Positions 40,892 through 54,500 of a stretch of DNA of 64,000 nucleotides are shown here, one piece after another. The notes beneath the pieces were generated by a model. That model made no database searches, was not told the DNA's origin, and was given only the letters and a program-made list of their open reading frames with translations. Each line of letters starts with the position of its first letter. Within the stretch, counting starts at the first letter, position 1. Source of the stretch: Symsagittifera roscoffensis. Its lineage: Eukaryota > Xenacoelomorpha > Acoela > Convolutidae. Position numbers and translations under genes: made by a program. Location: the NCBI RefSeq assembly GCF_963678635.1, contig NC_087065.1, positions 12,483,579 to 12,547,578 on the forward strand, in the 5' to 3' direction.

Positions 40892-43800
40892 ATGGAAGCA
40901 AGTTTGATTTCGATGACTGACATTCAAAACGAAATATCCGAGTCCTGTTGTCGAACTAGCGAGAAGTTGTCGGCAGACACTGCTAAACTCGTGAGTTCCG
41001 TCGTGTCCCAAATGCGACCGGTGACTCCGCTGTCCCTGGTAATCCGAACCCCTCCTAAATCATCCGGATCCGACTACCCGCAGGTGCAGCAGAACTACCC
41101 GATGGTCAGCAATTTCTCCCCCAACACCCCTCTAAACTTCACAACTACCGCCTCTTCAGCCGGGACGCCGACAAGTATGTCTGGCATGGACATATCCGAA
41201 TCCAGTCCGAAAATAAGGAACAAATTCATCCCGTCTGACCCGCAACAGGAATGCGCAGTATGCAGCGGGCGAGCCTCGGGAAAGCACTTCGGCGCATACA
41301 CTTGCGAGTCGTGTAAACTCTTCTTCCTCCGGATTCTCAAGATCAAAAACGGAGCTGGACGACCTCTGGTGTGTGCCAACTCAAACCAGTGTCCGGTCAC
41401 GGTGAATACCCGGTCCATGTGTCGTGCTTGTCGCTTCCAGAAGTGTGTGGACGCTGGAATGGCCAAGGAAAAGTGTGTCTATGGAAGGAATGCGAGAATG
41501 ATCAACAGCCAGAACTCATCAAACACACATGGTGAGTTTGTTCATTTTAACTAAAAATAATTCGGTCATTTTTAAAGCCCTGAGCGTCGGCTAACATTCA
41601 TGGCTTCGCGAAACTAGATAATATTCTCCTAATTAATGTCACATCGTCTTTGGGAAATTATAAATATTGTTTAGAATCACCTGCTCAGCCGATCGATATA
41701 ATTGAGTAGATTACTTTTTTTTTCATTTTTGTACCAATTTTTGTTAAAAATTTTTCAAATTACAAAAAAAATATAAAAAAACCAATGTTTAAGCTGCAAA
41801 TCATTGTTCGGTATGCCTATAGTATTTGCATGAATCTATTTTTCGAAGCTAATACTGCCTCGAATAAAAATTGATCAAAATCTTGTGACATTTAAAAACG
41901 TGCTGTCGTTTCTATCGATGCCAAAACATATCTTTTTTTATTGTTTTAAAATTTGATTTGATGCTACTTGCTACAGTATTTAAAAATAAACCGTTTTTTT
42001 CTTAATATTTTTATTATGTATATTTTTTGAACGTAAACTGAGACGCTTACTGTTCTTTTGACGTCAAGAGACTTCGTGGTCAGTTTTTCAGCCTGTTAAG
42101 TTCATATATAGCATTCAAATTTTTTTAATGAGCTCGCGTTAAACTGGATCGACTTTTGTTTGTTAAAAAAAGGCTCGGTACTGCGTTAAGTGCGGCTGTA
42201 CGGGTGAATGATCTTGTTAAATCTAATATATTTGGTAAAATTGGCAACATTGTAGTTTTAGTACAGTGGCGATTATTCAAGTTTGGCGTTTCACCCCCTC
42301 GTGCGCTGATGACTTTCGTTTTTAATGCTATTTGACCATAAAAACAGGTACCATACCTGTACCAGTTTTTGAAAAAAATATACCAGTTTTTTGTGCATTC
42401 ACCATGCATAATTTAAAATGAGAGAAAAGAAAAATTAAATACCGAAAATATTGAAGCTTCATGCTAAAAGTATATTTAAAATATTTCAAATTTTTAATGT
42501 TAATTTCAATGCGTTTTTTCGAAAGTGTTATTCAGACTTTTTTTGATGAATTGACTATTAAAAAAGACGGATATTTCCCTTTCCCTGAACAGGAGCAAAA
42601 AAGATTAAGTTCAAGCTGGTGCGTTTATTTAGGTTCTGCGGTTCGGCGTACATGTAGTAATCAAGCGACCAAGGCCAAAGGGGCAATTTTCCATTTCCTC
42701 CCTTCATTATTAAGGTGGAAAATTTAGATTAGGGAGTGGGATTGTAGGCTGGTAATTATAGATTGAGTAACAATTGAAATGTTCCCAGCGTCCATGATGA
42801 GATCATGATTAATTCTCTGTTTGGAATTCAAGTGTAACCTCCTTTCGAAAAGCCTCCGCCCCTCCAACAGAAATTGAAAAGTAGAATTCTTCAGCGCTTA
42901 CAATTTTGACTCTTTGGGTATTTTCGGTCTTTTACTTTTTCCGCCCAAAATTAATTAACAGCATGACATTTACTGAATGAATGTTATTTAAGTTTTTTTT
43001 AAATAAAAGAATGTTTCTTAACAGCTCGACATTTACGAAATGAGTGATTTAAGGTTTTTAATGAGCATATCTTTCTCAATTACCTCGCTGATAGATATGA
43101 TTCCTGGTATAAAATCTCTCTTAACGAAGGTAGAGCTGCACATATCTTAATGAACGGTTCATATTCCAACGTAAACGGTATCAAAATATTTTGAATCTTA
43201 AGTTTTTTGGTATCTTTGACTTTGAAAATGTTTAATACCAGTTTACAACCGATGCCGTTTTTGGTAATTGTCTTCTGATGTTTTTTTTTAGTCGTAGAAC
43301 CAGGGATTTGAAAGCGCTAATGTAAACCGCTAAGTCGGTAATCGCTGTAATAAAGAATCCGCTAAACCGCTTTCTGACTAATTTCCATATTTTTGAAATT
43401 CTGAGTTATTTTTAGAAGATAGACTTTCAACTTCTTCTTTTTATCGACCTCAATTTCTATATTTTTGGTACAAATTGAAAAAAAACGAAGTATTGAAAAT
43501 TGATTTTTCAAATACTTCGAGCTTTTCTAAAACTTCTATCGAAAAATGGCTTTTTTTTATCCTCTTGCGGGAAGCGAAATTTACTATCAGTAATAAAATG
43601 ACTAAAATTTTACTATTCGCCCGCTCAGAACCAGGGTTTTGTGTGTAGCGGAATCAGATACATACTGCTATCATTAGCGGCGTCAAACCGTTGCACTCAA
43701 CTCAGTATAGGAACGCGCTCCCCCTTTTTTGACCAACTTCACGGAAATTTCCATCATTCAGTACGCATGAGGCGTATTTTAACTTCTATTGACCTCTGTT

Positions 43801-46800
43801 CTTATGATAAAATTCACTAAACTTAATAGGAACTGCAATGTAAATATTGAGAGTGAATTTGTTCAACGCACACTCCTTTCATAAATAGATGGAGACGAGA
43901 ACTTTATTTAAGTTCAGTGATGATAAGTTCTGCGAAAAATCTTGACCTTATTTGATAATTTTGTTAAACTATGTTCCATGTTCAAGACACTTGAAACCAA
44001 ATGTGTAGCTGCCATTTTGTTCTCAAAGGCATATAACGTTTTCTTAAAAGTTATACGAAAATATCAAGTTGAAATGGAAAGTTGATGATTTTTTTTAGAC
44101 ACACTTTAATGTTCGATGTTCTTTATAGGCTTCAGCATAGTCCAGAGTCGAGAGTTCAAAAAATCAACGTCTTCGACTCCCGAGGAACACGGATTCAATT
44201 CCACAACTCCTGCTGCTAACACCTATCATCAGACCACCAATTTCGTGCAGCAGGGCAAAAAGTGTTCATCCAGTTCGACTGTGTACCCTAAGATACGAGT
44301 CCCAGTTTCGTCCATACCTTCCGTCATTCAAGCTTACAAAGTGGTGGTATCACCGCCATCAGTGAGCAGTTGTTCTTCCCAGCATAGCCACAGTTCAACA
44401 AGTAGTTCTTTGTTTTCATTTAACCCCCATAAGCGCCAGATTAGTCAAACTCAGACGTATCAGAATCGGTACAACCAGATACAATTCCAGGGAACCAGTT
44501 TGGGAACATCAGCTCCTTCACTGACAATTCCAATACCCGCACCCCCCTCGCTAATACCGTCCAGTTCGGCAAAACTTATACCCATCCCGCCGCCGCCACT
44601 TGTCATCCCCTCGAAACCCGAGGAAAAGACGTCGGCAACAACTACCGGAGCCATACCCATACCCAAACTTATAGCCGCATATCAGTCTGAGCATAATGCA
44701 TTCTTCAGCGCGCGTTTCGCCCGCACCAATTCCGACCCCGAAAACGCAAAAACAAACGCCGCTGAAGTTTTCCGACCTCACGAATCGGAGAAAAACAGTC
44801 CCAAGTCCGACAACTCGGACGACTCGGGTTACTGTCAAACCGACTCAAGCTATGAGGACCAAAATCGTGGATGCCAACTCTCCAAACTGGCCAAGTACCC
44901 GAAAGGCGCGGTGAGAATTCTGGGAACCCGAAACGACGAGGGCAATCATCACTCGGGCTCGTCTTCGGGAAGAGGAAGTGAAGACTCCTTCAGCAATTCA
45001 AGTAGTGGCGACGACAGTCCTGCACTCAAATTGAATCTGAAGTGTGGAGAAAACACGGAGAGAGCGACTGTTTTGCTGCCACAAATTTACCTGCAGAGGG
45101 TGAGTTTTCTTCACTTCTTGCCAAGGATGCAAAATAACTTCATTGCAAAAAAAGTTTTCCTGGGAAAAAAAAATATTATTTTTTGGTTAAATCATTTAGT
45201 TTCGGTCCATTTAATTTTGCTCTTGTTCAATCATGATATTTATATTAAGAACCTCAGATTCGACTAAAATTACTTAGTGATTTCATTTGACATTTAAAAA
45301 CCAGTTTTTTATGGCCAACTTTTTGTCTCGAATAAACTCATTTAAATTGTGCCAGAGTAGTTTTGGTACAAGATTTGAACTAAGTACTGCCTTTCGTTTG
45401 ACGTAGTTAAGAACCAACTTGAATAAATCACGTTTGAAGTACTCGCGAAAATTCTCAACATTTTTCGACCATAATTGAGTTTAGTTCGGCCGCATGTTTT
45501 CACTGACTGTGAACATTTTTGAACATATTTGAACAATAAACGAATTACTAACTTAATTTGGTTTAAGTTTTTCGGTTCTTATTAAAAATAGAAAATAAGT
45601 TTCAAACTACGCATTTTGATGCTTCAAAAAATGAACAACATTTTCTGATCTTGGATTGAAATTTGTAATTCAGCTAAAAGGTAGTTGAATGTATCCTTAA
45701 CATTTTTTTTCTAAGTATAGTGTTTTGGAGACCATTTTGAATAATTAAACATTGAAACCAAAGTTCATCTGGGTTTCTTAGGTCATTTGGTAGGTCCATT
45801 TAGTGCCTTTTCAACCAAAAATAGAATTTTTGATTGAAAAAGTGGAACACGACACAATTTCATTAAAACCGGCGCCAGACTTTGGTGTTTTTATTCGGCG
45901 TATAAAAAAGAAAGGAGATTCATTTAAAACTAATTTTGTATTTATAGATTGAAGTCGAAGTAGTGCGTCATGCATTTGAGTTTGAACGAGAGCGGCTCCT
46001 TTTTCCAATTTTTCTTCAATTTAAAATCCAGCTTCTAATTTATCATATCTAATATTTGACTTATTAAGACTTTTCGGCTCGTAATAGATCCACTTTTGTC
46101 CTCAAAACAGTGTATAAATAGGGACCACAAAACCATCAAAAATAATCTATTTAAAAACAGCCAGTAAGCAGTTTGAAGGAGGGCTCACACGCACAAACAT
46201 GCTGTTCCCAGGTCTTCGCCCATCATTTTCAAACTAAAACAAATTATAGAACTAATTGATTTTTTTAATTAATAAGGTAGGCAAAGGCCCGTGATTAGCA
46301 GATATGGGGGTGGGCAGATTTTCAAAAAATGTTCAAAAATTTTGTAGACCTTGACCTTTTTTTAGGTAGTCCAAAACGATTTTCCGAGCTCTCTCAAAGC
46401 ACTAAAAAGACGCCGTTTTGGTCAAATTTTCTGCGCCGCAGGCAAATTTTTGAACAAACAGGTCAAAAAAGTCGTTTGTGGACACTTTTTGAAAAACGAC
46501 AGGCCAAAAATCTCATTTCCTCGGCGCGTGCTCCCCCTCAATGTTAGTATATATTGGCGCCAAAGGCGCCTTTAGAAAAATTTTAGTCGGTCAGCCAAAA
46601 CTCAAAATAGTACAAAGGGGGTACAACAAATCCGCCCCTGTTGCAACAAATCCGCCCCTGGTACAACAAATATTCGCAAAATAATTATGTCGATATTTTT
46701 ACCTACAAATTCTTTGACCATTGACGTGGACATTAAACTAACAGTGTCATAGCGGGCGTTAGAGAGTTTCAAAACGAGGTTTGGGTTTTCTTTCCGGTGT

Positions 46801-47865
46801 TTCTGTTGATCGCATTGCTTATTTCTAATAGTAAATTGCACTTTTTTCTAAAATGCGCATAAGGATCTGCATTGACGCACTTGAGGCAGTAATAGGCTGC
46901 AACTTAATCGAAAATATAAATCAAAAAATAATTGAAAGACAGAAATAATTGCACCCTTTTAACACTGCCTGCCTTTTCCTAGCAGCCAAAAATATAAGAC
47001 AAACCTACTAAGCTTTGGTCCACGTAGGTTGTAACATAGGGAAATTCTTTCAGATTCAATTCGTATTGAAGATAATTACGAGTGTATTTTGATTGTTTTT
47101 TGTTTCTAGGATGTTGACAAAGACTATTTCCCCGAATTGCCGCAATTTGCCGAAGACATTTTCAACGATCCAGTCCTCACGACTCGCTTCAAGACGACTC
47201 AGCACGAAGATGAAGTCGCGCTTGCTCTCATCATGACGAAACTCACACCTGACGAAAACATCCGGCTTGAAAACTGGGTCGAGTTATTCGAAGAGTATCG
47301 CAAAAATTGGCTACCCTGTTTACTAGAACAAATCGAGCAATTCAAATCAAAACATATTCACATAAGTTTGCTCGAATTTGATTGTCAGTTCCTACTTTCA
47401 ACCTACATCCCGAAAAACCTGTCGTTTCGCCCGCTAGTAACGAGTCACAACATTTCTCCCGAGGCTCTCAAACCGATTCTGTTCGGAAGCATCTTTGGGC
47501 TAAACTTGCCAGTTCATCACTTCGTGTGCAAAAGCGATGTTCGCTTTCCCAAAATCGTGAACGAAATGCTGAAAGTCGAATGTCGTGTAATCAAAACATT
47601 GAAGCTTCTAGAACTTTCTGAGCTAGAACTAGCACTTATTACAAACTACCTATCGCTTAAGACCTTCCGGCGACACTTGCCGCTGGTGTGTGCGACAGAA
47701 ATGCGTCGCGAAGAGTCTTTCATGGACAATATTTTCATCACTGTCATGGAAGTGAACAAACGCGAGAGGGTGGTGAGAGCGATCCATCTAGTATGCGAAT
47801 TCACCCTCGCCAAATCGGACGTGTTCTTCAAGTTCTTACAATCGGGCACGAACGAAATCTGCTAA
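40892..47865 (+). CDS. Nuclear receptor transcription factor, three coding exons
   Basis: Exons 40892-41531, 44129-45099 and 47110-47865 join in matching phase (1, then 0) at GTGAGT donors and TATAG/CTAG acceptors, giving 788 residues. Residues 121-200 are a two-finger DNA-binding domain with Cys at 121, 124, 138, 141, 161, 167, 177 and 180. The P-box is ESCKL (usually EGCKG or EGCKS), followed by FFLR, and the spacing between fingers is 19 rather than 15. The tail after the second finger (GMAKEKCVYGRNAR) recalls Knirps/NR0A and some NR1 receptors. Residues about 214-537 are a Ser/Pro-rich hinge with IPIPAPP-type runs. The last exon is helical and includes IKTLKLLELSELELALI, which fits helices 7-8 of a ligand-binding domain. 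No AF-2 motif is seen at the C-terminus. The subfamily is undecided. Confidence 0.88.
41532..44128 (+). other. Intron 1 of the nuclear-receptor gene
   Basis: It runs from GTGAGTTTG to CTTTATAG in phase 1. A/T-rich, with no recognised element or nested gene; short frames at 42125-42727 have no protein pattern. Confidence 0.8.
45100..47109 (+). other. Intron 2 of the nuclear-receptor gene
   Basis: It runs from GTGAGTTTTC to TGTTTCTAG in phase 0. It contains one hAT-like element (46300-46665). Confidence 0.8.
46300..46665 (+). mobile_element. hAT-like short element in receptor intron 2 (family R1)
   Basis: It carries CGATTTTCCGAGCTCTC, GCGCCGCAGGCAAATTTTTG, TTGGCGCCAAAGGCGCCTTT and a duplicated 3' end AAATCCGCCCCTG. 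The left end is degraded. It is in the same orientation as the gene. Confidence 0.65.
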
Positions 47866-49866
47866 GTCGCCAGAAGCTAAACTATACTAAACTACTCTAC
47901 GTTTCAGTCTAACATTTACAAAACTATTCTGGAACTTAATTGATGACTTGTTGTTCATTTCTGTTCAGCAGGTGATAATTTCGATCTACAATTTGTGATC
48001 TAAAATTGATGTTATTTTCGCAGATGTATCATTTTCTTTAGTTCGATGAATGTACCAAATTGTAATTACTGTTGATGCTGACTGCGTCTTGGCAGTTAGT
48101 TAGCTATATTGATTTGTCCATATTTTTGATAAGGTTTTATTTTGCCAATTACAAAAATAGTTTTCGAAATATTAAGTTTTCAATTCGAAACAAGGATAGC
48201 CGTTTACTGTGCAAGTAGCATAGAATGTTCCGACCATACTCTTAAAAGTACAATTTTTTTTTTCAAAATACTTTTTTTGCGCGGTGTGATAAAAGAGACT
48301 AAACGAAAAACTAAAACTTAATCATATTCGACAGTCATAGTAAAATAAGCAAATTTGACAACAGTTTTTGTAGAAAAATGGCTTGAGAATGAAAAAAAAA
48401 TCAAATTTTTTCTTGCAGAAATGTTTTGAATTTTTGATTCCCAAAATGGAGCTGGTTTTGCGTGGAAAACAAAAAAGAAATAACCAAGGATAGCCGGTTA
48501 TTCTGCTATTAGCACAGCATGTTCCGACCATAAGTCTTAACTGAACTAAAAAAAAAATTCAAATTATTGTAGATTTTCTGCGTGGTCTGATAGAAGGATC
48601 TACAAGGATCTTCCACCATAGTCTTTGAAAAAGTACAAGAATTTTTTTTCAAATTAGTGCAGTTTTTTCTGCGTTGTGTAATAAAACGATCCGACGAATA
48701 ACTTTAATTTAGACCTATTCGACATTGATAGTAATATAGGCGAACAGGACAACAGATTTGGAAAAAAAATGACAAGAAAAACAAAAAAAAACGAACAAAA
48801 TTTTAAAATACTCAAAATTTTTGTTAATTCTTTTTGCATAAATTTTTGTGAATTTTTTGAAAATTAAGACTTTCAAAATGGCATTAAACGTCTCTAATAA
48901 CTGTTTTTACCCGACTAAAAATAAATTTAAGCATAAATAAGATAATGTGAACCGTAAATCGTATAAATTAAGGATAAATAGGCGTGCTCGCTGGCTTTTG
49001 TCGCTCGAAATTAGACGAAAAATCAAAAAGTTCCAACCGGCTTTTCTCAACACTATAGAAAAATTATGGGAAATTTTTAAATTAATTTTGAATTATGACT
49101 GAAAATGCTTTAATATGATATATCACTCAACCCAGTCCGATGATTATTTGTGGTACCTGATTTTGCGTGGAAAAATAAGAGAAAAAAATTAAAACACACC
49201 CGAATACAAAATTCCCCCCATTTTCAATGTCCGGAACAAAACTTTAAACTCTAATTCAAAGTTTCTCCCCTTTTTCAACCATCGGAATAATGATGTTTGA
49301 ATTCTGTTCGAACCTTACCCGCCAGTTTATAAGAAGACTAATTTAACCTGCTTAAAGCTAAAATTTCAGGGCTTAAATTAATCATAAATAATCTGCTGTG
49401 AGCCTGCTTATCGCTTTATTCGCTCAAAGTTTTTAATCAGTTTTTCTCAATACTGAGAAAACTCATTGCAAATTTTCAATGTCGTTCGAATCACTAATGA
49501 AAGGTATGACCAACATGCAAATATATATCTCCTCAAATATGCAAAATGCATCTTCGGGCTAAACTACGCCCTGATAAAAAGACCCCAACCATCCCCCTCT
49601 CCCTATTGCAAATGAGAAAGATTACCAGGTAAAAAAAAAATTGGTTATGCTTAGCCCTTGATTTAATCTTTTATAAGATGGTTATTCTTTACTTGGTACC
49701 ATAGGGGAGGGGAAGTTGCTAAGAGATCCGAAATTTCTAAATTTTGTAGAAAATCAGTCGATAAAATTTAAACAGATATATTTGTAAATTTTGAGTTTCC
49801 TGCAAAAATTGAACTTATCGAACCTGTGTCAAGTCCAAAATATCATTTGTTACGCCTTTAGAGTGA
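47866..49866. other. 3' flank of the receptor gene, no further gene
   Basis: Two related blocks (about 48195-48245 and 48483-48535) share AAGGATAGCCG and ATGTTCCGACCATA, distant cousins of the R2 terminal sequence. A canonical polyadenylation signal close to the receptor stop codon is not obvious. Confidence 0.4.
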
Positions 49867-49870
49867 CTAT

Positions 49871-51268
49871 AGTAAATAAGTTATCACACTAAACAACGAA
49901 ACAATGTATGTCAAGTCGTGATAAAATCAAATGCGGCGGAGGTCAATAAAGATGCAATAAGATTTCACTGACTTATTTAGGTTCACTTGCTTCATTGGCT
50001 GTTGGATTAATGTCGCTGCTGATTTCATTAAAGTCAGCTTGCATTCTCTAAAACTTGTGATCTATCGACTGTTAAAAACAAAGAGAACTTAATAAAGGCT
50101 CTATCGAAATCAGTTCAACCGAATTTTGAGATTTAACAAATTCGGGTTGAGTTTCAGCTTAGCTTTCTCTGAATAATATGCATACATAAACTTCTGCCGA
50201 TTCCCGAGTCGAGATCCCAGGCGCATGTCCAGACTTTGAAAGTCAAGAGGCATCTGGATCCAGACCCAAACTGCATAGTCGCGTCGAGAGTCTGAGTCTG
50301 GAAAGTCTGAACAAAAAGCCGCGCCGTGAGTTTCGAAAAACTGTACATCCTAAAACTTGGTCGCGAAAGTTTGGACAAGAGTTGCGAAGGTCTGGACACG
50401 CAATTTTCAGACTTTCGCGACTTGGTAACCAGACTTTTGCAACCAAATTTTGGTATGCCCTGACTTTTGCGACCCTCGGCGATTATGCAGTTTGGGTCTG
50501 CTCAGGATGCGGCGCGTCTTTCTAGATCTAAGGCCCGACTTTCGCTAACCATGTCACAAATTTAAACATCAATAAGTAAATAAGTTATCACACTAAACAA
50601 CGAAACAATGTATGTCAAGTCGTGATAAAATCAAATGCGGCGGAGGTCAATAAAGATGCAATAAGATTTCACTGACTTATTTAGGTTCACTTGCTTCATT
50701 GGCTGTTGGATTAATGTCGCTGCTGATTTCATTAAAGTCAGCTTGCATTCTCTAAAACTTGTGATCTATCGACTGTTAAAAACAAAGAGAACTTAATAAA
50801 GGCTCTATCGAAATCAGTTCAACCGAATTTTGAGATTTAACAAATTCGGGTTGAGTTTCAGCTTAGCTTTCTCTGAATAATATGCATACATAAACTTCTG
50901 CCGATTCCCGAGTCGAGATCCCAGGCGCATGTCCAGACTTTGAAAGTCAAGAGGCATCTGGATCCAGACCCAAACTGCATAGTCGCGTCGAGAGTCTGAG
51001 TCTGGAAAGTCTGAACAAAAAGCCGCGCCGTGAGTTTCGAAAAACTGTACATCCTAAAACTTGGTCGCGAAAGTTTGGACAAGAGTTGCGAAGGTCTGGA
51101 CACGCAATTTTCAGACTTTCGCGACTTGGTAACCAGACTTTTGCAACCAAATTTTGGTATGCCCTGACTTTTGCGACCCTCGGCGATTATGCAGTTTGGG
51201 TCTGCTCAGGATGCGGCGCGTCTTTCTAGATCTAAGGCCCGACTTTCGCTAACCATGTCACAAATTTA
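49871..51268. repeat. 704-bp direct duplication, copies apparently identical
   Basis: The first copy is about 49871-50564 and the second about 50575-51268, with a 704-base offset and a short filler between. I see no differences. The left half of each is otherwise single-copy here; the right half (from CAGCTTAGCTTTCTCTGAA) is module B of the downstream array. Confidence 0.85.
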
Positions 51269-51559
51269 TGCCCAGGATTTTCAAAACAACGACAAAAAAG
51301 ATCAAAAATTTTAACAAGCATATATTTTTACAGTATTTTGTTTAGTAAGAAGTATAATCTGAGCAGAAAAAAAATGAGAGCAACTAACGGCATCTTTCAA
51401 TGATTTTTCATAAAAATACAAAAATTAAACAATACAAAAGTTCAGCTAGTTTGAGACCAAGTTTTTTTCTCGTGCTATTTCGATATGTTAGTTTCAAAAA
51501 ATGAACGGATTGGTTAAAGTTTTTCAATTTTTTTTGCCGCTAAGTGACGGAACTTAAGC

Positions 51560-54500
51560 TTTAGTAGTATCTGATTTTAATTTTTTTTCTCATACAGTTT
51601 TGCTAGAAAATTTTAACCGGCGCGTTTTGAACAGCGATGATTTGTTTTTTAGAAAGCGTTGAAAACAAGAAATTCGTAGTTTTTTGTTCAATATAAAGCT
51701 CACTCATTGCGAGCTTTTAAATGAAGCGCATTCATTCAATTTTCCAATAATCACTTCTGAAAAAGTTTTAGAGTGAAATTTTAGAATTAATTCATCAAAT
51801 ATCATAAAGTCACAATATTTTTTTCAGGTAAAAAAAGTACAAAAAAAAAAAATTTAAATAATTTCCAGCTTAAGTACTGCCCAAAAAATCTCCATTTGAT
51901 TCACAGATAGACCTGAACTTGTCTATGACCAAAAAATATGTTAATTCTATCTTACTTCGTTTGTTGAGAATAATGTCTCAAAATCTGTAACAAACTCCGG
52001 TTGAGTTTCATTCCAGGCTTTCCAGACTAACGACAAATAGATCAAAAATTTTAACAAGCATATATTTTATAGTTTTTTAAAGTAAGAAGTATAATCTGAG
52101 CAGAAAAAAAAACGACAGCAAATTACGACTTCTTCAATGATTTTTCATAAAAATACAAAAGTTTTGTAAAACACATAAAACAATCTTATAAGCTAGTTTT
52201 AGACCAAGTTTTTCTCGGGCTATTTCTGTAATTACATCCAAAAAATGAACAGATTGGTTGTAATTTCTTAAATTTTTTTTGTCGCTGAGTGACGGTATTC
52301 CAGCTTTAGTAGTATCTGATTTTAATTTTTTTTCTCATACAGTTTTGCTAGAAAATTTTAACCGGCGCGTTTTGAACAGCGATGATTTGTTTTTTAGAAA
52401 GCGTTGAAAACAAGAAATTCGTAGTTTTTTGTTCAATATAAAGCTCACTCATTGCGAGCTTTTAAATGAAGCGCATTCATTCAATTTTCCAATAATCACT
52501 TCTGAAAAAGTTTTAGAGTGAAATTTTAGAATTAATTCATCAAATATCATAAAGTCACAATATTTTTTTCAGGTAAAAAAAGTACAAAAAAAAAAAATTT
52601 AAATAATTTCCAGCTTAAGTACTGCCCAAAAAATCTCCATTTGATTCACAGATAGACCTGAACTTGTCTATGACCAAAAAATATGTTAATTCTATCTTAC
52701 TTCGTTTGTTGAGAATAATGTCTCAAAATCTGTAACAAACTCCGGTTGAGTTTCATTCCAGGCTTTCCAGACTAACGACAAATAGATCAAAAATTTTAAC
52801 AAGCATATATTTTATAGTTTTTTAAAGTAAGAAGTATAATCTGAGCAGAAAAAAAAACGACAGCAAATTACGACTTCTTCAATGATTTTTCATAAAAATA
52901 CAAAAGTTTTGTAAAACACATAAAACAATCTTATAAGCTAGTTTTAGACCAAGTTTTTCTCGGGCTATTTCTGTAATTACATCCAAAAAATGAACAGATT
53001 GGTTGTAATTTCTTAAATTTTTTTTGTCGCTGAGTGACGGTATTCCAGCTTTAGTAGTATCTGATTTTAATTTTTTTTCTCATACAGTTTTGCTAGAAAA
53101 TTTTAACCGGCGCGTTTTGAACAGCGATGATTTGTTTTTTAGAAAGCGTTGAAAACAAGAAATTCGTAGTTTTTTGTTCAATATAAAGCTCACTCATTGC
53201 GAGCTTTTAAATGAAGCGCATTCATTCAATTTTCCAATAATCACTTCTGAAAAAGTTTTAGAGTGAAATTTTAGAATTAATTCATCAAATATCATAAAGT
53301 CACAATATTTTTTTCAGGTAAAAAAAGTACAAAAAAAAAAAATTTAAATAATTTCCAGCTTAAGTACTGCCCAAAAAATCTCCATTTGATTCACAGATAG
53401 ACCTGAACTTGTCTATGACCAAAAAATATGTTAATTCTATCTTACTTCGTTTGTTGAGAATAATGTCTCAAAATCTGTAACAAACTCCGGTTGAGTTTCA
53501 TTCCAGGCTTTCCAGACTAACGACAAATAGATCAAAAATTTTAACAAGCATATATTTTATAGTTTTTTAAAGTAAGAAGTATAATCTGAGCAGAAAAAAA
53601 AACGACAGCAAATTACGACTTCTTCAATGATTTTTCATAAAAATACAAAAGTTTTGTAAAACACATAAAACAATCTTATAAAATAGTTTTAGACCAAGTT
53701 TTTCTCGGGCTATTTCTGTAATTACATCCAAAAAATGAACAGATTGGTTGTAATTTCTTAAATTTTTTTTGTCGCTGAGTGACGGTATTCCAGCTTTAGT
53801 AGTATCTGATTTTAATTTTTTTTCTCATACAGTTTTGCTAGAAAATTTTAACCGGCGCGTTTTGAACAGCGATGATTTGTTTTTTAGAAAGCGTTGAAAA
53901 CAAGAAATTCGTAGTTTTTTGTTCAATATAAAGCTCACTCATTGCGAGCTTTTAAATGAAGCGCATTCATTCAATTTTCCAATAATCACTTCTGAAAAAG
54001 TTTTAGAGTGAAATTTTAGAATTAATTCATCAAATATCATAAAGTCACAATATTTTTTTCAGGTAAAAAAAGTACAAAAAAAAAAAATTTAAATAATTTC
54101 CAGCTTAAGTACTGCCCAAAAAATCTCCATTTGATTCACAGATAGACCTGAACTTGTCTATGACCAAAAAATATGTTAATTCTATCTTACTTCGTTTGTT
54201 GAGAATAATGTCTCAAAATCTGTAACAAACTCCGGTTGAGTTTCATTCCAGGCTTTCCAGACTAACGACAAATAGATCAAAAATTTTAACAAGCATATAT
54301 TTTATAGTTTTTTAAAGTAAGAAGTATAATCTGAGCAGAAAAAAAAAACGACAGCAAATTACGACTTCTTCAATGATTTTTCATAAAAATACAAAAGTTT
54401 TGTAAAACACATAAAACAATCTTATAAGCTAGTTTTAGACCAAGTTTTTCTCGGGCTATTTCTGTAATTACATCCAAAAAATGAACAGATTGGTTGTAAT

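Noticed and set aside
42125..42727. Short frames in intron 1 of the receptor gene
   Set aside because: No recognisable protein pattern and no matching splice phases with the receptor exons.
47382..47912. Alternative frames overlapping the last receptor exon
   Set aside because: The frame in phase with the upstream exons gives the helical ligand-binding-domain pattern; the others are shadows.
50154..51150. 60-120-codon frames in the B modules (also near 57191, 58362, 59537, 60599)
   Set aside because: They recur with every B module copy and vary in length and frame with indels; this is repeat sequence and not a gene family under selection.
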